From the NCBI GenBank assembly GCA_009885695.1, contig VFKE01000040.1, positions 1-57,093 on the forward strand: a stretch of DNA of 57,093 bases, written 5' to 3'. The position numbers and the translations under genes were made by a program. Under the pieces are notes generated by a model. That model was not told the DNA's origin. It did not search any database and worked only from the letters and a program-made list of their open reading frames with translations. Shown piece by piece: positions 20,166 to 31,572 of this stretch. This DNA comes from Verrucomicrobiota bacterium. Its GTDB lineage: Bacteria; Verrucomicrobiota; Verrucomicrobiia; Verrucomicrobiales; Verrucomicrobiaceae. Position 1 is the stretch's first letter. Every line of letters starts with the position of its first letter.

Positions 20166-20857
20166 CTGGCTGCGGTTGGCAGATCGGCCTGCAGCAGTTT
20201 TTTCAAGTCGTGATCATGTCCGTAGGCGGTCACAACATCCCCCGCCTGCACCATGGTTCGCGGGCCGGGAATGCCAGGCATCACGTCTCCATTTCGCGCG
20301 ATGGCCATGATGAGCACGCCCCAGTCCGCAGGCCGGGTTACTTTAAGCATTCGTCCTGCGAGACAGGTGTCTGGAAGAATCTCAATTTCTGACACGCAGA
20401 ATCCTGACTGGATTCGGAGCAGCAGCTCGTAGTCGAGCGCGCGAACGAGCCCGGCCTTTTCCAGCGCGTGCTGGATCAGATGGTCCAGCAGTCGCTGAAA
20501 GATGCCGATTTTAAACAAGAGGAGCAGCACAGTGATGGTTCCAACAATGGCGCCGATGGCTGTGAGCGGATTCAGCCAATTTTTATCATGCAAAACGGTT
20601 GCAATCAAGGTTACCATTCCGGAGGTCAGGCCGATGTTGCCGGCGAAGATCAGATCGCGAATGATGCGTCGTCGCACGGGATGATTCACCACCATTTCCG
20701 CCTCCTTGGTGGTGAATCCAACGCCGAAGAATGCTGAGTAGGACTGGAAACTTGCCGTGTCCCAAGACAGGCCCGTCATCATTAGCGCAGTCGAGCCAAT
20801 GCGGATGATCAGCAGCGAGATGACGGTGATGGCAAAGAGCGCGAGGATGTAGGACAT
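20162..20857 (-). CDS. Membrane protein with C-terminal TrkA-C-like domain
   Basis: Several TM segments, then [46 protein letters not shown]. Confidence 0.75.
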   Translation of the reverse strand: MSYILALFAITVISLLIIRIGSTALMMTGLSWDTASFQSYSAFFGVGFTTKEAEMVVNHPVRRRIIRDLIFAGNIGLTSGMVTLIATVLHDKNWLNPLTAIGAIVGTITVLLLLFKIGIFQRLLDHLIQHALEKAGLVRALDYELLLRIQSGFCVSEIEILPDTCLAGRMLKVTRPADWGVLIMAIARNGDVMPGIPGPRTMVQAGDVVTAYGHDHDLKKLLQADLPTAAS

Positions 20858-20913
20858 GGAGATAAAGTAGGCGAGCCCTCCAGCCTCGCAACTTGTTACC
20901 GCGCGATGAGGAA

Positions 20914-20970
20914 CGACGACACTCTTGTCGTCGCGTTGTCACCCATTCCTGGACGGCAAGAGTGCCGTCC
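20914..20970. repeat. Paired palindromic hairpins
   Basis: CGACGAC-ACTCTT-GTCGTCG (20914-20933) and GGACGGCA-AGAG-TGCCGTCC (20951-20970); loops mutually complementary. Confidence 0.75.
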
Positions 20971-21015
20971 TTCCTTCAGGATTGCGAAGCGGGACGCATC
21001 ACCTACTTTCCTGTA

Positions 21016-21902
21016 TGTCATCCCTCAAACCCTGGCTGCTTGCTGCCCGTCCGAAGACGCTCGGAGCTGCGATCGCGCCGGTGCTGGTGGGTTCTGTGCT
21101 CGGATGGAAACTCAGCGGACACTTCTGCATCTGGCTGGCACTGGCCACGCTCGGGAGCTGTGTCTGCCTGCAAATTGCCACCAACCTTTTCAATGATGCC
21201 GTGGATGGACTGAAAGGCAGTGATACGAAGGAGCGGCTCGGTCCGGTGCGCATCACGGCGTCTGGCATTATGCCGGCAAAGACCGTCATGATGGTCGCGG
21301 CGGGCGTGCTGGTGCTGGCGACCCTGCTGGCGGTGCCGCTTTTCATTTATCGCGGCTGGCCCATCGTGGCCATCGGCATTCCCTCGCTCTGGTTCTGCTA
21401 CGGATATACTGGCGGGCCGATGCCGCTGGCGTATCGCGGGCTGGGGGAGTTGTTTGTCGTGCTGTTCTTTGGCTTGGTGGCGGTGACAGGTTCTGCTTTT
21501 GTGCAGAGCGGCCAGTGGCATTTCGAGGCGGTGATCGCAGGTTTGCAAATCGGGATGCTGAGCACGGTGCTCATCGCGATCAACAATCTGCGTGACATCG
21601 AGGAGGACACGAAGACGGGGAAGCGGACTCTGACGGTGAGGCTTGGGAAGGGGTTTGCCCGGTGGGAGATACGCGGGCTGTATTTTTTCACCATTATCCT
21701 AGGTATTTACTGGATTTCTGGATACAAGATTATGTTCTCATGGCTACTTCTTCCTGTTCTCGTGCTTATGTTTGTTCAGATTGATCGCGACATCAATAGG
21801 GCTCTGCCATCAGCTCTGAATAAGACGCTTGTTCAAGCGGGTATTGGATTGTTGTTTTATTCACTTCTCTTTCTTTTCTTACTCGGATTGGAGGAACCTT
21901 GA
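21016..21902 (+). CDS. menA: 1,4-dihydroxy-2-naphthoate polyprenyltransferase
   Basis: UbiA family: ARPKTLGAAIAPVLVG...NLFNDAVDGLKGSDT...INNLRDIEEDTKTGKRTLTVRLG. Confidence 0.88.
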
Positions 21903-21911
21903 TTTTGACCT

Positions 21912-22907
21912 TTGAATAGAATCCACTATTACGATTACACTCTCCGCTCGCGCGGCTCGCTAAACGCCGTCTCGCAACGCAGCGAGTTTCATGGTGCCTT
22001 GATCAAGGTGGATGACGGCATCGGCTGCTTGCATCCGTGGCTGGAATTTGGAGATGCGCCGGTTGAGGAACAATTGAAGCTGCTGCGCGAGGGCGGCACA
22101 TCGAAGGTCATCGAGCGAGCGCTGCAAATAGCGGCAGTGGATGGTGAGGCACGAAGGCGCGGGGTGAGCTTGTTCGCGGGGCTGGAGATTCCGCCATCGC
22201 ACTATTCATGGGATCAGCATCAAGCTCCGGAGCCGCAGATGCTGCGCGTGATCGAAGAAGGCTGGAAGGCGATCAAAGGAAAGGGCACACAGAACATTGA
22301 TGAGGTGCTGCGCTGGGTGGAAGAACGGAGCGTGGGCTTTAGCCCGCAGTCTGCGGAACCTTTGCGGACTAAATTCCGCGCTCCATTCATCCGGCTCGAT
22401 CTCAATTCATGCCTCACGAAGGAGCAGTTCAAACGCTTCATGGAACTGATGCCGCCTCAATTGCGCCGGTGCATCGACTTCATCGAGGATCCATTCCCCT
22501 ATGATGCCGGTTGCTGGTTGAATTTTCAGCGCAGTTATGACATCCGACTGGCGTTGGACAAGAAGCTTCGCGGAGCCACTGAGGGCTTTGATGTCGCCGT
22601 GATGAAGCCGGGCCGCCGCGACTGGAGGAGGATGATCAACTCAGTTCCAAACAGCGCGCGCATCGTGATGACCTCCGCGATGGATCACGCCATTGGCCAG
22701 AGTTTCGCCGCCTACGAAGCGGCGCAGGCCTGGCGGGATCTTGGAAGTCGAATGGATTTATGTGGGTTGTGCACGGAGCACTTGTTTGCCAAGGATGACT
22801 TCTTCGAGCAGATCAGTTCGCATGGGGGAAATCTGCAAGTGGACCGCAAGGGCACAGGGTTGGGATTTGATGAGGTGATTGCCAAGCTGTCATGGAAGCA
22901 ATTGTAG
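21912..22907 (+). CDS. menC: o-succinylbenzoate synthase-like enolase-superfamily protein
   Basis: Between menA and menE-like genes; FIRLDLNSCLT...CIDFIEDPFPYD...LALDKKLRG...VAVMKPGRRD. TTG start predicted. Confidence 0.7.
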   Translation: MNRIHYYDYTLRSRGSLNAVSQRSEFHGALIKVDDGIGCLHPWLEFGDAPVEEQLKLLREGGTSKVIERALQIAAVDGEARRRGVSLFAGLEIPPSHYSWDQHQAPEPQMLRVIEEGWKAIKGKGTQNIDEVLRWVEERSVGFSPQSAEPLRTKFRAPFIRLDLNSCLTKEQFKRFMELMPPQLRRCIDFIEDPFPYDAGCWLNFQRSYDIRLALDKKLRGATEGFDVAVMKPGRRDWRRMINSVPNSARIVMTSAMDHAIGQSFAAYEAAQAWRDLGSRMDLCGLCTEHLFAKDDFFEQISSHGGNLQVDRKGTGLGFDEVIAKLSWKQL

Positions 22908-22966
22908 GGCGGCGGTATTGCCTGCCGATGTAAAAATATTTGGGCAGGCGGAGCGCCCGCCCTACA
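22903..22966. repeat. Palindromic element overlapping the menC stop codon
   Basis: TGTAGGGCGG (22903-22912) / CCGCCCTACA (22957-22966), inner GCCTGCC / GGCAGGC. Confidence 0.75.
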
Positions 22967-22977
22967 GTCCATGGTTT

Positions 22978-24132
22978 ATGAATCTTCTACCGGGGAATGA
23001 TGCTTTCTGGCGCGGCGATGATTGCTTCGTCGCGGTGAATTCTCTCCGCCCGCATGAAGCGGACGGACTGTCGGATTTTGCTGTGTCGAGCGATGACTTG
23101 CGCAGTCTTCTCTTCTTCCAAACCTCGGGGAGCGAGGGATCGCCGAAGTGGGTTGGATTGTTGCGCGCAGCTTTTTTGGCTTCGGCGCGTTCGGTGAATG
23201 CTCACCTCGAGGCAACGTCGCGCGACCACTGGCTCATCGCCTTGCCTCTGTATCATGTGGGTGGATTTTCCATTTTGGCGCGGTGTCACGAGAACGGGGC
23301 TGGCTTTTTTCATTGGCAGGAGAAATGGGATGTGGTGCGGTTTGCAGAGGTTTGTGCAGCGGAGAAAATATCGCTGACTTCACTGGTGCCCACCCAGGTG
23401 TTTGATCTGGTGCAGGCGAAGTTAGAAGCTCCGCCGTCATTGCGGGCCATCATCGTGGGCGGCGGATCATTGGAGAAGGATCTCGGCACGCGCGCGCGCG
23501 CACTTGGCTGGCGGGTGCTGCAAAGTTACGGCATGACCGAGACGGCATCGCAAATCGCCACTGAACCGCTGGATCATCTGCTTAGCGGATTCGATCCGGA
23601 TCGACTTGAGGTATTGGCTGGATGGAATTTGCAATGCGATGCGGACGACAGGCTCATCGTGCGGGGCGAGGCGCTGGCGTTGGGATATGCGCTCCGGGAT
23701 GATGGTGCGTGGCGCTGGGCATCCGTTGATCCGAATGCCGGGCTGATCACGCGTGATCGGGTGAAAATTTCGCAGCATGGTGCGAAGTGTTTTCTGCAGT
23801 TTCTTGGGCGCGATTCTGATTTTGTGAAGGTCTTGGGCGAACTGGTATGCGTATCAGGATTGCAGACACGACTGGAGCGGCTGCTGGAATCCATCGGGTG
23901 TTCCCCAACTTCAGCTATCATTTGGCCGGCAACGGATGCCAGGCGCGGGGTGCGGCTGCTGCTGGTGGGGGAGTTGCCTCTGACACAATTGGAGCAAGTG
24001 TGTGAGTTCTTCAATTTGTCTGCGCTACGCTTCGAGCGGTTGGAGCCTGTTCGAGAGTTGACCACGCTGCCGAGAACATCTTTAGGCAAACTGGATCGCG
24101 CCGCGATGGGGCGATTGCTTTCCGAAAGCTGA
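22978..24132 (+). CDS. menE: o-succinylbenzoate-CoA ligase-like AMP-binding enzyme
   Basis: LLFFQTSGSEGSPKWV (P-loop-like), LQSYGMTETASQIAT, LPRTSLGKLDRAAM; ATG 22978 preferred because the longer ORF reads through the palindrome. Confidence 0.82.
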   Translation: MNLLPGNDAFWRGDDCFVAVNSLRPHEADGLSDFAVSSDDLRSLLFFQTSGSEGSPKWVGLLRAAFLASARSVNAHLEATSRDHWLIALPLYHVGGFSILARCHENGAGFFHWQEKWDVVRFAEVCAAEKISLTSLVPTQVFDLVQAKLEAPPSLRAIIVGGGSLEKDLGTRARALGWRVLQSYGMTETASQIATEPLDHLLSGFDPDRLEVLAGWNLQCDADDRLIVRGEALALGYALRDDGAWRWASVDPNAGLITRDRVKISQHGAKCFLQFLGRDSDFVKVLGELVCVSGLQTRLERLLESIGCSPTSAIIWPATDARRGVRLLLVGELPLTQLEQVCEFFNLSALRFERLEPVRELTTLPRTSLGKLDRAAMGRLLSES

Positions 24133-24175
24133 AGTTGCCGTGAACTAAAAGGCGGAATATGCGAAGCTTGATTCG

Positions 24176-25879
24176 TTGTTTATGAGCCTCAGTCACTATC
24201 TCAAACTGATCGTCATATTGCTCATCATGTTGATGAGTTCATCGGCGATTGCTCACCCGCTGATTGCCGATCCCGTGGACTATCCATTGGTGTCTGGCTT
24301 CGACCGCTTTTATGCGCCGGAGGATGATGAGGGGCACATTGCGGAGGGCGGCTTGTTATTGCTTGGTGAATTACAATGTGTGTCTTGTCACGGGGCACCG
24401 AAAGCTTGGAAAGACCGTCTGCCTGCTCTCGCGAAGCTTTCGCTGGCCGGTGTGGGTTCTCGTTTGAGTGCGGATGATCTGTGGCTTTTTGTGCGCAGTC
24501 CGCAGCATCGGAAGAAGGGGACGACAATGCCGGGATTGTTCAGCGGTGATGATCGTGACGACGTGGCGCTGGAGGCGATCACGGAGTATCTCAGCTCGCT
24601 GAAGGAGCCGGTGAAAAAATATCCGCAGGGCGATGTCGAGCGTGGTCGCAAGCTCTATCACACCATTGGTTGCGTGGCCTGTCATGAGCCGGCGAAGATC
24701 GAGGACTACCGGCCCGTTGAAGCGCCGCCGAATGTCGCGGTGGAGCAGCCGGGTCTGCCGTCGGTGCCGGTTTTGTTTGCGGATCGCTACGATCGGGATG
24801 CGCTGGTGGCGTTTCTGCTGAACCCGCTGAAGATGCGTCCTAGTGGCCGCATGCCTGCGACGCAGATGACTGAACAGGAAGCGGCGGATGTGGCGGCCTA
24901 TTTACAGATCAACCAGGAGCCGATGAATGCCCAAGAGCGCGCTGTGTTAAAGATCAAGGCACCGGGCGTGGAGCAGGGGAGGCAGGCATTCATCACGATG
25001 AACTGCGTCGCGTGCCATGATGCGGGCGGCGAGCAGATCGCTGCAGAATCTCCGAAGACTCTCATGTCGTTGCAGTCTGATCACGGCTGTTTGACCTCGC
25101 AGAAGAAAGCCGGCGTGCCTGACTACGGCTTGAGTGATTTTCAGAAGCGCGCCATCAAACTGGCGCTGGCAAAAATCAAGGCCGAGCCGGTTCCGGTGGC
25201 GCAGACGGCTTCGGAGATGTGTGATGCAATTTTCGTTCGTTTGAACTGTTTCGCCTGTCATGAATGGAACGGGAAAGGTGGTTTGGAAGAGCCACGGGCG
25301 CAGTATTTCACCTGCGATCCGGCTGCGCATCAGATGGGTGAGGTCGGCCGGCTGCCACCCAAGCTGGATCAGGCGGGGCAGAAAATTACGCCGGACTGGC
25401 TCGAAAAGATGTTCTGGGGCGAGGACGGCGGCGTGCGCCCGCACATGACTGCGAGGATGCCTCGCTATGGAAAGGCGAATGCAGAGCCGCTGGTTGTCTT
25501 ACTTGAGGAGGCGAGCCGTCCCGAAAAACCGGTGAAGAAAGTTGCGGCCAGTGTAATGAAACACCCTCGCGCAGAGGATGGACGGGTGCTCATGGGAGTT
25601 GGTAAGGGCGGCTTGGGTTGTGTGAATTGCCATGGGCTGAAGGAGAGTAAATCACTGGAGATTCCGGCCATCAATCTCACGCGTACGATTCAGCGTTTGC
25701 AGCCGGATTATTTTAAGGAGATTTTATTAAAGCAACATGCGCCTCAGATTGGAGCACTGGTGCCGCCGGTGTTGATGGGTCGGAAAAATGCTGATGAAGA
25801 AATCGAGCAGATTTGGACTTATCTGAAGGAGATTGATCGTTCGCGGATGCCTGATGGGTTGGTGAAGCCGGGTCATTGA
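24176..25879 (+). CDS. Secreted multiheme c-type cytochrome (five CXXCH)
   Basis: CVSCH, CVACH, CVACH, CFACH, CVNCH; N-terminal signal sequence. Confidence 0.85.
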   Translation: MFMSLSHYLKLIVILLIMLMSSSAIAHPLIADPVDYPLVSGFDRFYAPEDDEGHIAEGGLLLLGELQCVSCHGAPKAWKDRLPALAKLSLAGVGSRLSADDLWLFVRSPQHRKKGTTMPGLFSGDDRDDVALEAITEYLSSLKEPVKKYPQGDVERGRKLYHTIGCVACHEPAKIEDYRPVEAPPNVAVEQPGLPSVPVLFADRYDRDALVAFLLNPLKMRPSGRMPATQMTEQEAADVAAYLQINQEPMNAQERAVLKIKAPGVEQGRQAFITMNCVACHDAGGEQIAAESPKTLMSLQSDHGCLTSQKKAGVPDYGLSDFQKRAIKLALAKIKAEPVPVAQTASEMCDAIFVRLNCFACHEWNGKGGLEEPRAQYFTCDPAAHQMGEVGRLPPKLDQAGQKITPDWLEKMFWGEDGGVRPHMTARMPRYGKANAEPLVVLLEEASRPEKPVKKVAASVMKHPRAEDGRVLMGVGKGGLGCVNCHGLKESKSLEIPAINLTRTIQRLQPDYFKEILLKQHAPQIGALVPPVLMGRKNADEEIEQIWTYLKEIDRSRMPDGLVKPGH

Positions 25880-26206
25880 TTGCTCTTTTATCCGAATCCG
25901 TGATGAAGCGGCGACCGGTTAGCCTCAAAATATCTCATGCCACCTTATATTTAATATGATTAATATGGTAATGATTAATTTTCAGAGTAGCGGATGAGGC
26001 CTGATAAAGAGTGGGGGTCGCGGTATTAATTGGATTTCAGAGGCTTCACGAGCGCATTAAAATATTCGCAACAAAATTGAACAAGATCATCCTGCGGGAT
26101 TCTAATTCAATACAGCGCAGGTGAGCGATTACCTCGCTGGTTTTTGAGAGTGATTGGTTGTTGTCTCTACATTCCGCTAAACGGAATAGTGTTGAGGTTG
26201 ATGCCT

Positions 26207-26234
26207 GGCCCGGCGGATGGGAGTCCGCCGGGCC
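26207..26234. promoter_or_regulatory. Strong hairpin in the leader upstream of gap
   Basis: Perfect 11-bp stem GGCCCGGCGGA-TGGGAG-TCCGCCGGGCC without T-tract; preceded by a small stem ATTCCG-CTAAA-CGGAAT (26171-26187). Confidence 0.4.
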
Positions 26235-26281
26235 TCATTATGTCCTGAAATCTCGGCCACTTGGCAGCAGGAGCTTGCTGA

Positions 26282-27412
<1,131 letters not shown>

Positions 27413-27416
27413 TACC

Positions 27417-28661
27417 ATGTCCAAGCTTTCACTTCGCGACATTAACGTCGCCGGCAAACGCGTCTTCGTGCGCGTGGATTTCAATGTCCCACAGGACAAG
27501 ACTACCGGCGCGATCACCAACACCCAGCGCATCACTGCCGCGCTGCCGACTATCCAGTTCATCTTGGAGAAGGGCGGTTCCGTGGTGCTGGCCAGCCATC
27601 TGGGGCGTCCCGATGGCCAGAAAATTGCGAAGCTCTCACTCAAGCCCGTCGCGGAAAAACTTTCCGAACTACTCGGTAAACCAGTGACGTTTCTCAATGA
27701 CTGCGTCGGACCCGAAGTCGAGCCTACCTGCGCCGCGCTGAAACCGGGTGAAGTGATTCTTCTCGAAAATCTGCGCTTCCACATCGAGGAAGAGGGCAAG
27801 GTGAAACGCGAGGACGGCACCAAGGAATCCGCCGATCCCGCAAAGGTTGCGGCGTTTCGCGCCAGTCTTTCCAAACTTGGCGACATCTATGTGAACGACG
27901 CCTTCGGCACCGCGCACCGCGCGCATTCGTCCGTGGTCGGGGTTGATCTGCCCATCAAAGCGGCTGGCTTCCTCATGGAGAAAGAACTGCTGGCATTCTC
28001 CGCCGTGCTCGACAAACCCGCGCGACCGCTGCTGGCCATTCTCGGTGGCGCGAAGATCGCGGACAAGATCCCGCTGATCAATAACCTGCTCGATAAGGCA
28101 GACGAGATCATCATCGGCGGCGGCATGGCTTTCACCTTTAAGAAAGTCCTCGAAGGCATGGAGATCGGCAACAGTCTCTTCGACGCGAAAGGCGCGGAGA
28201 TCGCGCAGGAACTTTTCGCCAAGGCCGCTGCGAAAGGCGTGAAGATCACGTTGCCTGTGGATTTCGTCATCGGCGACAAATTTGGGCCCGATGCCAATAC
28301 GAGAATCGTCACCGACAAGGAAGGCATTCCCGCAGGATGGGAAGGTATGGACGGCGGACCCGCGAGCCGTGCCTTGTTCGCCGAAGTCATCGCCCGTGCG
28401 AAAACGATCATTTGGAATGGCCCGCCCGGCGTGTTTGAATTCGATGCTTTCTCCGGCAGCACCAAGTCCATGGGCGAAGCCATCGCGGCAGCCACTGCGA
28501 AGGGTGCGATCAGTGTGGTCGGTGGTGGTGACACCGCGACCGCTGCGAAAAAATTTGGCGTGGTGGATAAAGTCACTCACGCGTCCACCGGTGGTGGTGC
28601 CAGCCTCGAACTGCTGGAGGGCAAGGAATTACCCGGAGTCGCCGTGTTGAACGACAAGTAG
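27417..28661 (+). CDS. pgk: Phosphoglycerate kinase
   Basis: [13 protein letters not shown]...[10 protein letters not shown]...[11 protein letters not shown]...[14 protein letters not shown]. Confidence 0.97.
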   Translation: MSKLSLRDINVAGKRVFVRVDFNVPQDKTTGAITNTQRITAALPTIQFILEKGGSVVLASHLGRPDGQKIAKLSLKPVAEKLSELLGKPVTFLNDCVGPEVEPTCAALKPGEVILLENLRFHIEEEGKVKREDGTKESADPAKVAAFRASLSKLGDIYVNDAFGTAHRAHSSVVGVDLPIKAAGFLMEKELLAFSAVLDKPARPLLAILGGAKIADKIPLINNLLDKADEIIIGGGMAFTFKKVLEGMEIGNSLFDAKGAEIAQELFAKAAAKGVKITLPVDFVIGDKFGPDANTRIVTDKEGIPAGWEGMDGGPASRALFAEVIARAKTIIWNGPPGVFEFDAFSGSTKSMGEAIAAATAKGAISVVGGGDTATAAKKFGVVDKVTHASTGGGASLELLEGKELPGVAVLNDK

Positions 28662-28704
28662 CCTTTGGCCAATCTACAATCCAAAATCTTTAATCCAAAA
28701 TTTC

Positions 28705-29508
28705 ATGCCCCCCGTATTCCGCAAACCCGTCGTCGCCGCCAACTGGAAGATGAATAATCCTCCGTCCGAAACGGAGAAATTCCTTCGCTCGTTCCTTCGT
28801 CTGATGCCGGAGAAATCAACGGTGCAGGTCATCATCGTCCCACCATTTGTCTCTCTGCCTAAAGCGGCGGAGTTGATTCAGGGCGGGCGCACAGAAGTCG
28901 TGGAACTGGGTGCGCAAAATATGAATCAGCATCCCAGCGGAGCGCACACGGGCGAAACCAGCGCGCTGATGCTCAAGGAATGCGGCGTGCGTCACGTCAT
29001 CGTCGGTCACAGCGAGCGCCGCGCGTTATATGGCGAGACCAATGCCATCGTGAATGCCAAGGTGCTCGCCGTGCTCGAGGCGCGGATGCATCCCATTCTT
29101 TGCGTCGGCGAAACCCTGGAGGAGCGCGACGGCGGACTTATTGAGAAAGTGCTGGAATCGCAGTTGCGCGAGAGCCTGGCCGAAGTCGGTTCCCGGCGTC
29201 TATTGGATGTCGTCATCGCTTACGAACCCGTCTGGGCCATCGGCACCGGTCGCACTGCTTCGCCAGAACAAGCGCAGGAGGCTCACGCTTTCATTCGCAA
29301 GGTGATTGGCGAGATGCTTGATCCCGACACCGCCAGCAAGATTCGAATCCAATACGGCGGCAGCGTGAAGCCGAGCAACATGACCGAACTCATCGCCCAG
29401 CCCGACGTTGATGGGGCGCTGGTCGGCGGCGCGAGCCTGGAGTGCGGAAGCTTCTTTGAGATCGTCAAGGCGGTCAGCACTTATCTTGTGGAGAACAAAT
29501 TAGGCTGA
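28705..29508 (+). CDS. tpiA: Triosephosphate isomerase
   Basis: VAANWKMN...VIVGHSERR...AYEPVWAIGTGRTAS...IQYGGSVKPSN. Confidence 0.97.
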   Translation: MPPVFRKPVVAANWKMNNPPSETEKFLRSFLRLMPEKSTVQVIIVPPFVSLPKAAELIQGGRTEVVELGAQNMNQHPSGAHTGETSALMLKECGVRHVIVGHSERRALYGETNAIVNAKVLAVLEARMHPILCVGETLEERDGGLIEKVLESQLRESLAEVGSRRLLDVVIAYEPVWAIGTGRTASPEQAQEAHAFIRKVIGEMLDPDTASKIRIQYGGSVKPSNMTELIAQPDVDGALVGGASLECGSFFEIVKAVSTYLVENKLG

Positions 29509-29511
29509 ACG

Positions 29512-29572
29512 GGAGGCGGGGTTTGCAACCCCGCTATATTTTCTGCGGTGCGGGGTTGCAAACCTCGCCTCC
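29512..29572. repeat. REP-like hairpin 5' of RAYT gene
   Basis: GGAGGCGGGGTTTGCAACCCCGC (29512-29534) / GCGGGGTTGCAAACCTCGCCTCC (29550-29572), one mismatch in 23. Confidence 0.85.
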
Positions 29573-29591
29573 TTTCTTTTGTTCATCGCGT

Positions 29592-30194
29592 ATGTTCCTG
29601 AACCCGTATGTGCCGGTGGAGATGCATGGGAACCGTCTGCCGCACTGGCAGCAGAACGATGTGATGATATTCGCCACCTGGCGTCTGGCTGATTCCCTGC
29701 CTCTGGCGAAGCTTGATCTCTGGCGTACCGAGCGTGAGGCATGGCTGGCGCGGCATCCGCCTCCGTGGAATGACGCAACCGACTCGGAATATCACGCACA
29801 GTTCTCGGAGCGCATCGAGGAATGGCTCGATGCAGGCGAGGGAAGCTGTGTTCTGCGCGACCCGAACGCCGCAAGCATCGTCGCCGACGCCCTGCGGCAT
29901 TTCGACGGCGACCGTTACGTCATGGACAGCTTCGTCGTGATGCCGAATCATGTCCACGTGCTCTTCCAGCCACTTCATCCACATAGGCTGGAGGAGCTAA
30001 TGCACTCATGGAAACGGTTCACCGCACGTAAAATCAACTCCGCCCTAGGCTGCAGCGGTCCGCTGTGGCAGGAGCGTTACTGGGACCGGCTCATCCGTCA
30101 TGAACTGCATCTGCTGCGTTGTCAGGACTACATCCGGCAGAACCCGGTAAAAGCGCGGCTGCGTCCGGGAGATTATCTGCTCTGGTCGAGGTAA
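29592..30194 (+). mobile_element. REP-associated tyrosine transposase (RAYT, Y1 family)
   Basis: VVMPNHVHVLF (HUH), HSWKRFTARKIN, GPLWQERYWDRLIRHE, YIRQNPVKA. Confidence 0.9.
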
Positions 30195-30196
30195 GG

Positions 30197-30255
30197 GAGG
30201 CGGGGTTTGTAACCCGCAGTTTGGAAATGAAGCGGGGTTGCAAACCCCGCCTCCT
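30197..30255. repeat. REP-like hairpin 3' of RAYT gene
   Basis: GGAGGCGGGGTTTGTAACCCGC (30197-30218) / GCGGGGTTGCAAACCCCGCCTCC (30233-30255). Confidence 0.85.
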
Positions 30256-30434
30256 CAGGTGACCCTCATCCGGCGAAAAAGATGGATCGCGCCGGAGCAG
30301 AGGATGATTGCTGCGCCGACGAGTGTCATCAGTCCGAACCTGTTGCCGTATTTTGAGAAGCGATTACTCAGGCTTCGTTCCGTCTCGGACTTCGCCTGAA
30401 TTGCCTCCAGTTGATATGTAAATCTCATGTCGTT

Positions 30435-30638
30435 CTAATTGTCGGTGAAATCGGACGATAACATGAGTTTTGCTCTATCTTGCAGAGCCGCACGATAGTT
30501 CTTCCCCGCCAGTTCCGACCTTTGAAGGCACTCTCGGTTGATGATCGCTGACAGAATGGTGACCACAATCACGATGGATAAGAACAGGATTGTCCGGGGT
30601 CGTTTCACCAATTCATCGTGTCTGATTTGCTGGAGCAT
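30435..30638 (-). CDS. Small single-TM hypothetical protein
   Basis: MLQQIRHDELVKRPRTILFLSIVIVVTILSAIINREC...; start trimmed because the longer ORF reads into a REP half-copy at 30657-30680. Confidence 0.4.
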   Translation of the reverse strand: MLQQIRHDELVKRPRTILFLSIVIVVTILSAIINRECLQRSELAGKNYRAALQDRAKLMLSSDFTDN

Positions 30639-30684
30639 AGCAAGCCACTTCCACAAGGGAGGCGGCGTTTGTAACGCAGCTTTA

Positions 30685-31572
30685 TTATTCAATCCGTCTT
30701 CGCACCGTCCGCCCTGGGTTCATCATGTCGGCGCGCTCCAGCCCAGTAATGATTTGAAACTGGCGGATGAGCCAGATGAAAACGGCCAGCATGAGGGCGC
30801 AGAGGGGGACGCCGATGACGATGGCGCTGGCCCAGTTGAGCGAACCGATGCCTTTGACAAAAGCTTCGCTGCCGGGTTCTTTCCCGCGCAGGAGCCAGAG
30901 AGCGAGCAGGAAGTTTCCAATGGAGGAGATGATGGCGGCGATGCCGAGGAACCAGGAGCCGCGGAGCAGAGTGTGCCGGTAGCGGGTTAGTTTTTCCGGA
31001 GAGTCGAGCGCGGAGTTGAGCGCGCGCAAATTGAAGATGTGGGGCTGGAGGATGAGCGCGTTGATAAGTGGCTTCCCGAGCCAGCAACTCACGGGAAACG
31101 CCGCGCCGAGCGCCAGAGGCATGACGCTTTCCTTCACGGCAAACCAGAACGCATCCAGCTTCATCAAGCCAAGCCCGCCGCTTAACAGGATCGTGATGAA
31201 GCCGAGAATGGAAAACAGATTCCATCCGGTGCCTTTCCACCAGCACCAGCCAGCGAACGCGACTGGAAACAAAAGAGAAACAATCAGCGCGCCGGCCGGT
31301 CCGAGTCGCGCGGGATCGCTCAACTGGTCGAGCACCAGTGAGGGCAGGACGATGGTGAGGATGAGGTCGGCGAGAGGGTTGGCGGGCTTCGCGGAATATT
31401 GGGAGGCGGAAAGATGGGGAGACGCGGAGACGGAAGAAACTTCTCCGTGTCTCCGTGTCTCCGCGTCTCCGTGTCTTTCTTGTGTCACCGGATGGGTCCG
31501 AAGTGGCTTGTCAGCGGCCAGTAGCAGAACAGGCCGGGGCCGATCACGTTCTGCTCTGGCACCGTGCCCCAA
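30685..31572 (-). CDS. Multi-TM membrane protein, VC0807/septation-protein-A-like
   Basis: Several TM segments (LILTIVLPSLVL, GALIVSLLFPVAFA, GLMKLDAFWFAVKESVMPLALGAAF); true start uncertain, N-terminal part reads through GGAGACR-type repeats. Confidence 0.5.
   Translation of the reverse strand: MGHGARAERDRPRPVLLLAADKPLRTHPVTQERHGDAETRRHGEVSSVSASPHLSASQYSAKPANPLADLILTIVLPSLVLDQLSDPARLGPAGALIVSLLFPVAFAGWCWWKGTGWNLFSILGFITILLSGGLGLMKLDAFWFAVKESVMPLALGAAFPVSCWLGKPLINALILQPHIFNLRALNSALDSPEKLTRYRHTLLRGSWFLGIAAIISSIGNFLLALWLLRGKEPGSEAFVKGIGSLNWASAIVIGVPLCALMLAVFIWLIRQFQIITGLERADMMNPGRTVRRRIE

Noticed and set aside
27669-28580. 303-aa minus-strand ORF
   Set aside because: Antisense to pgk; no recognisable domain.
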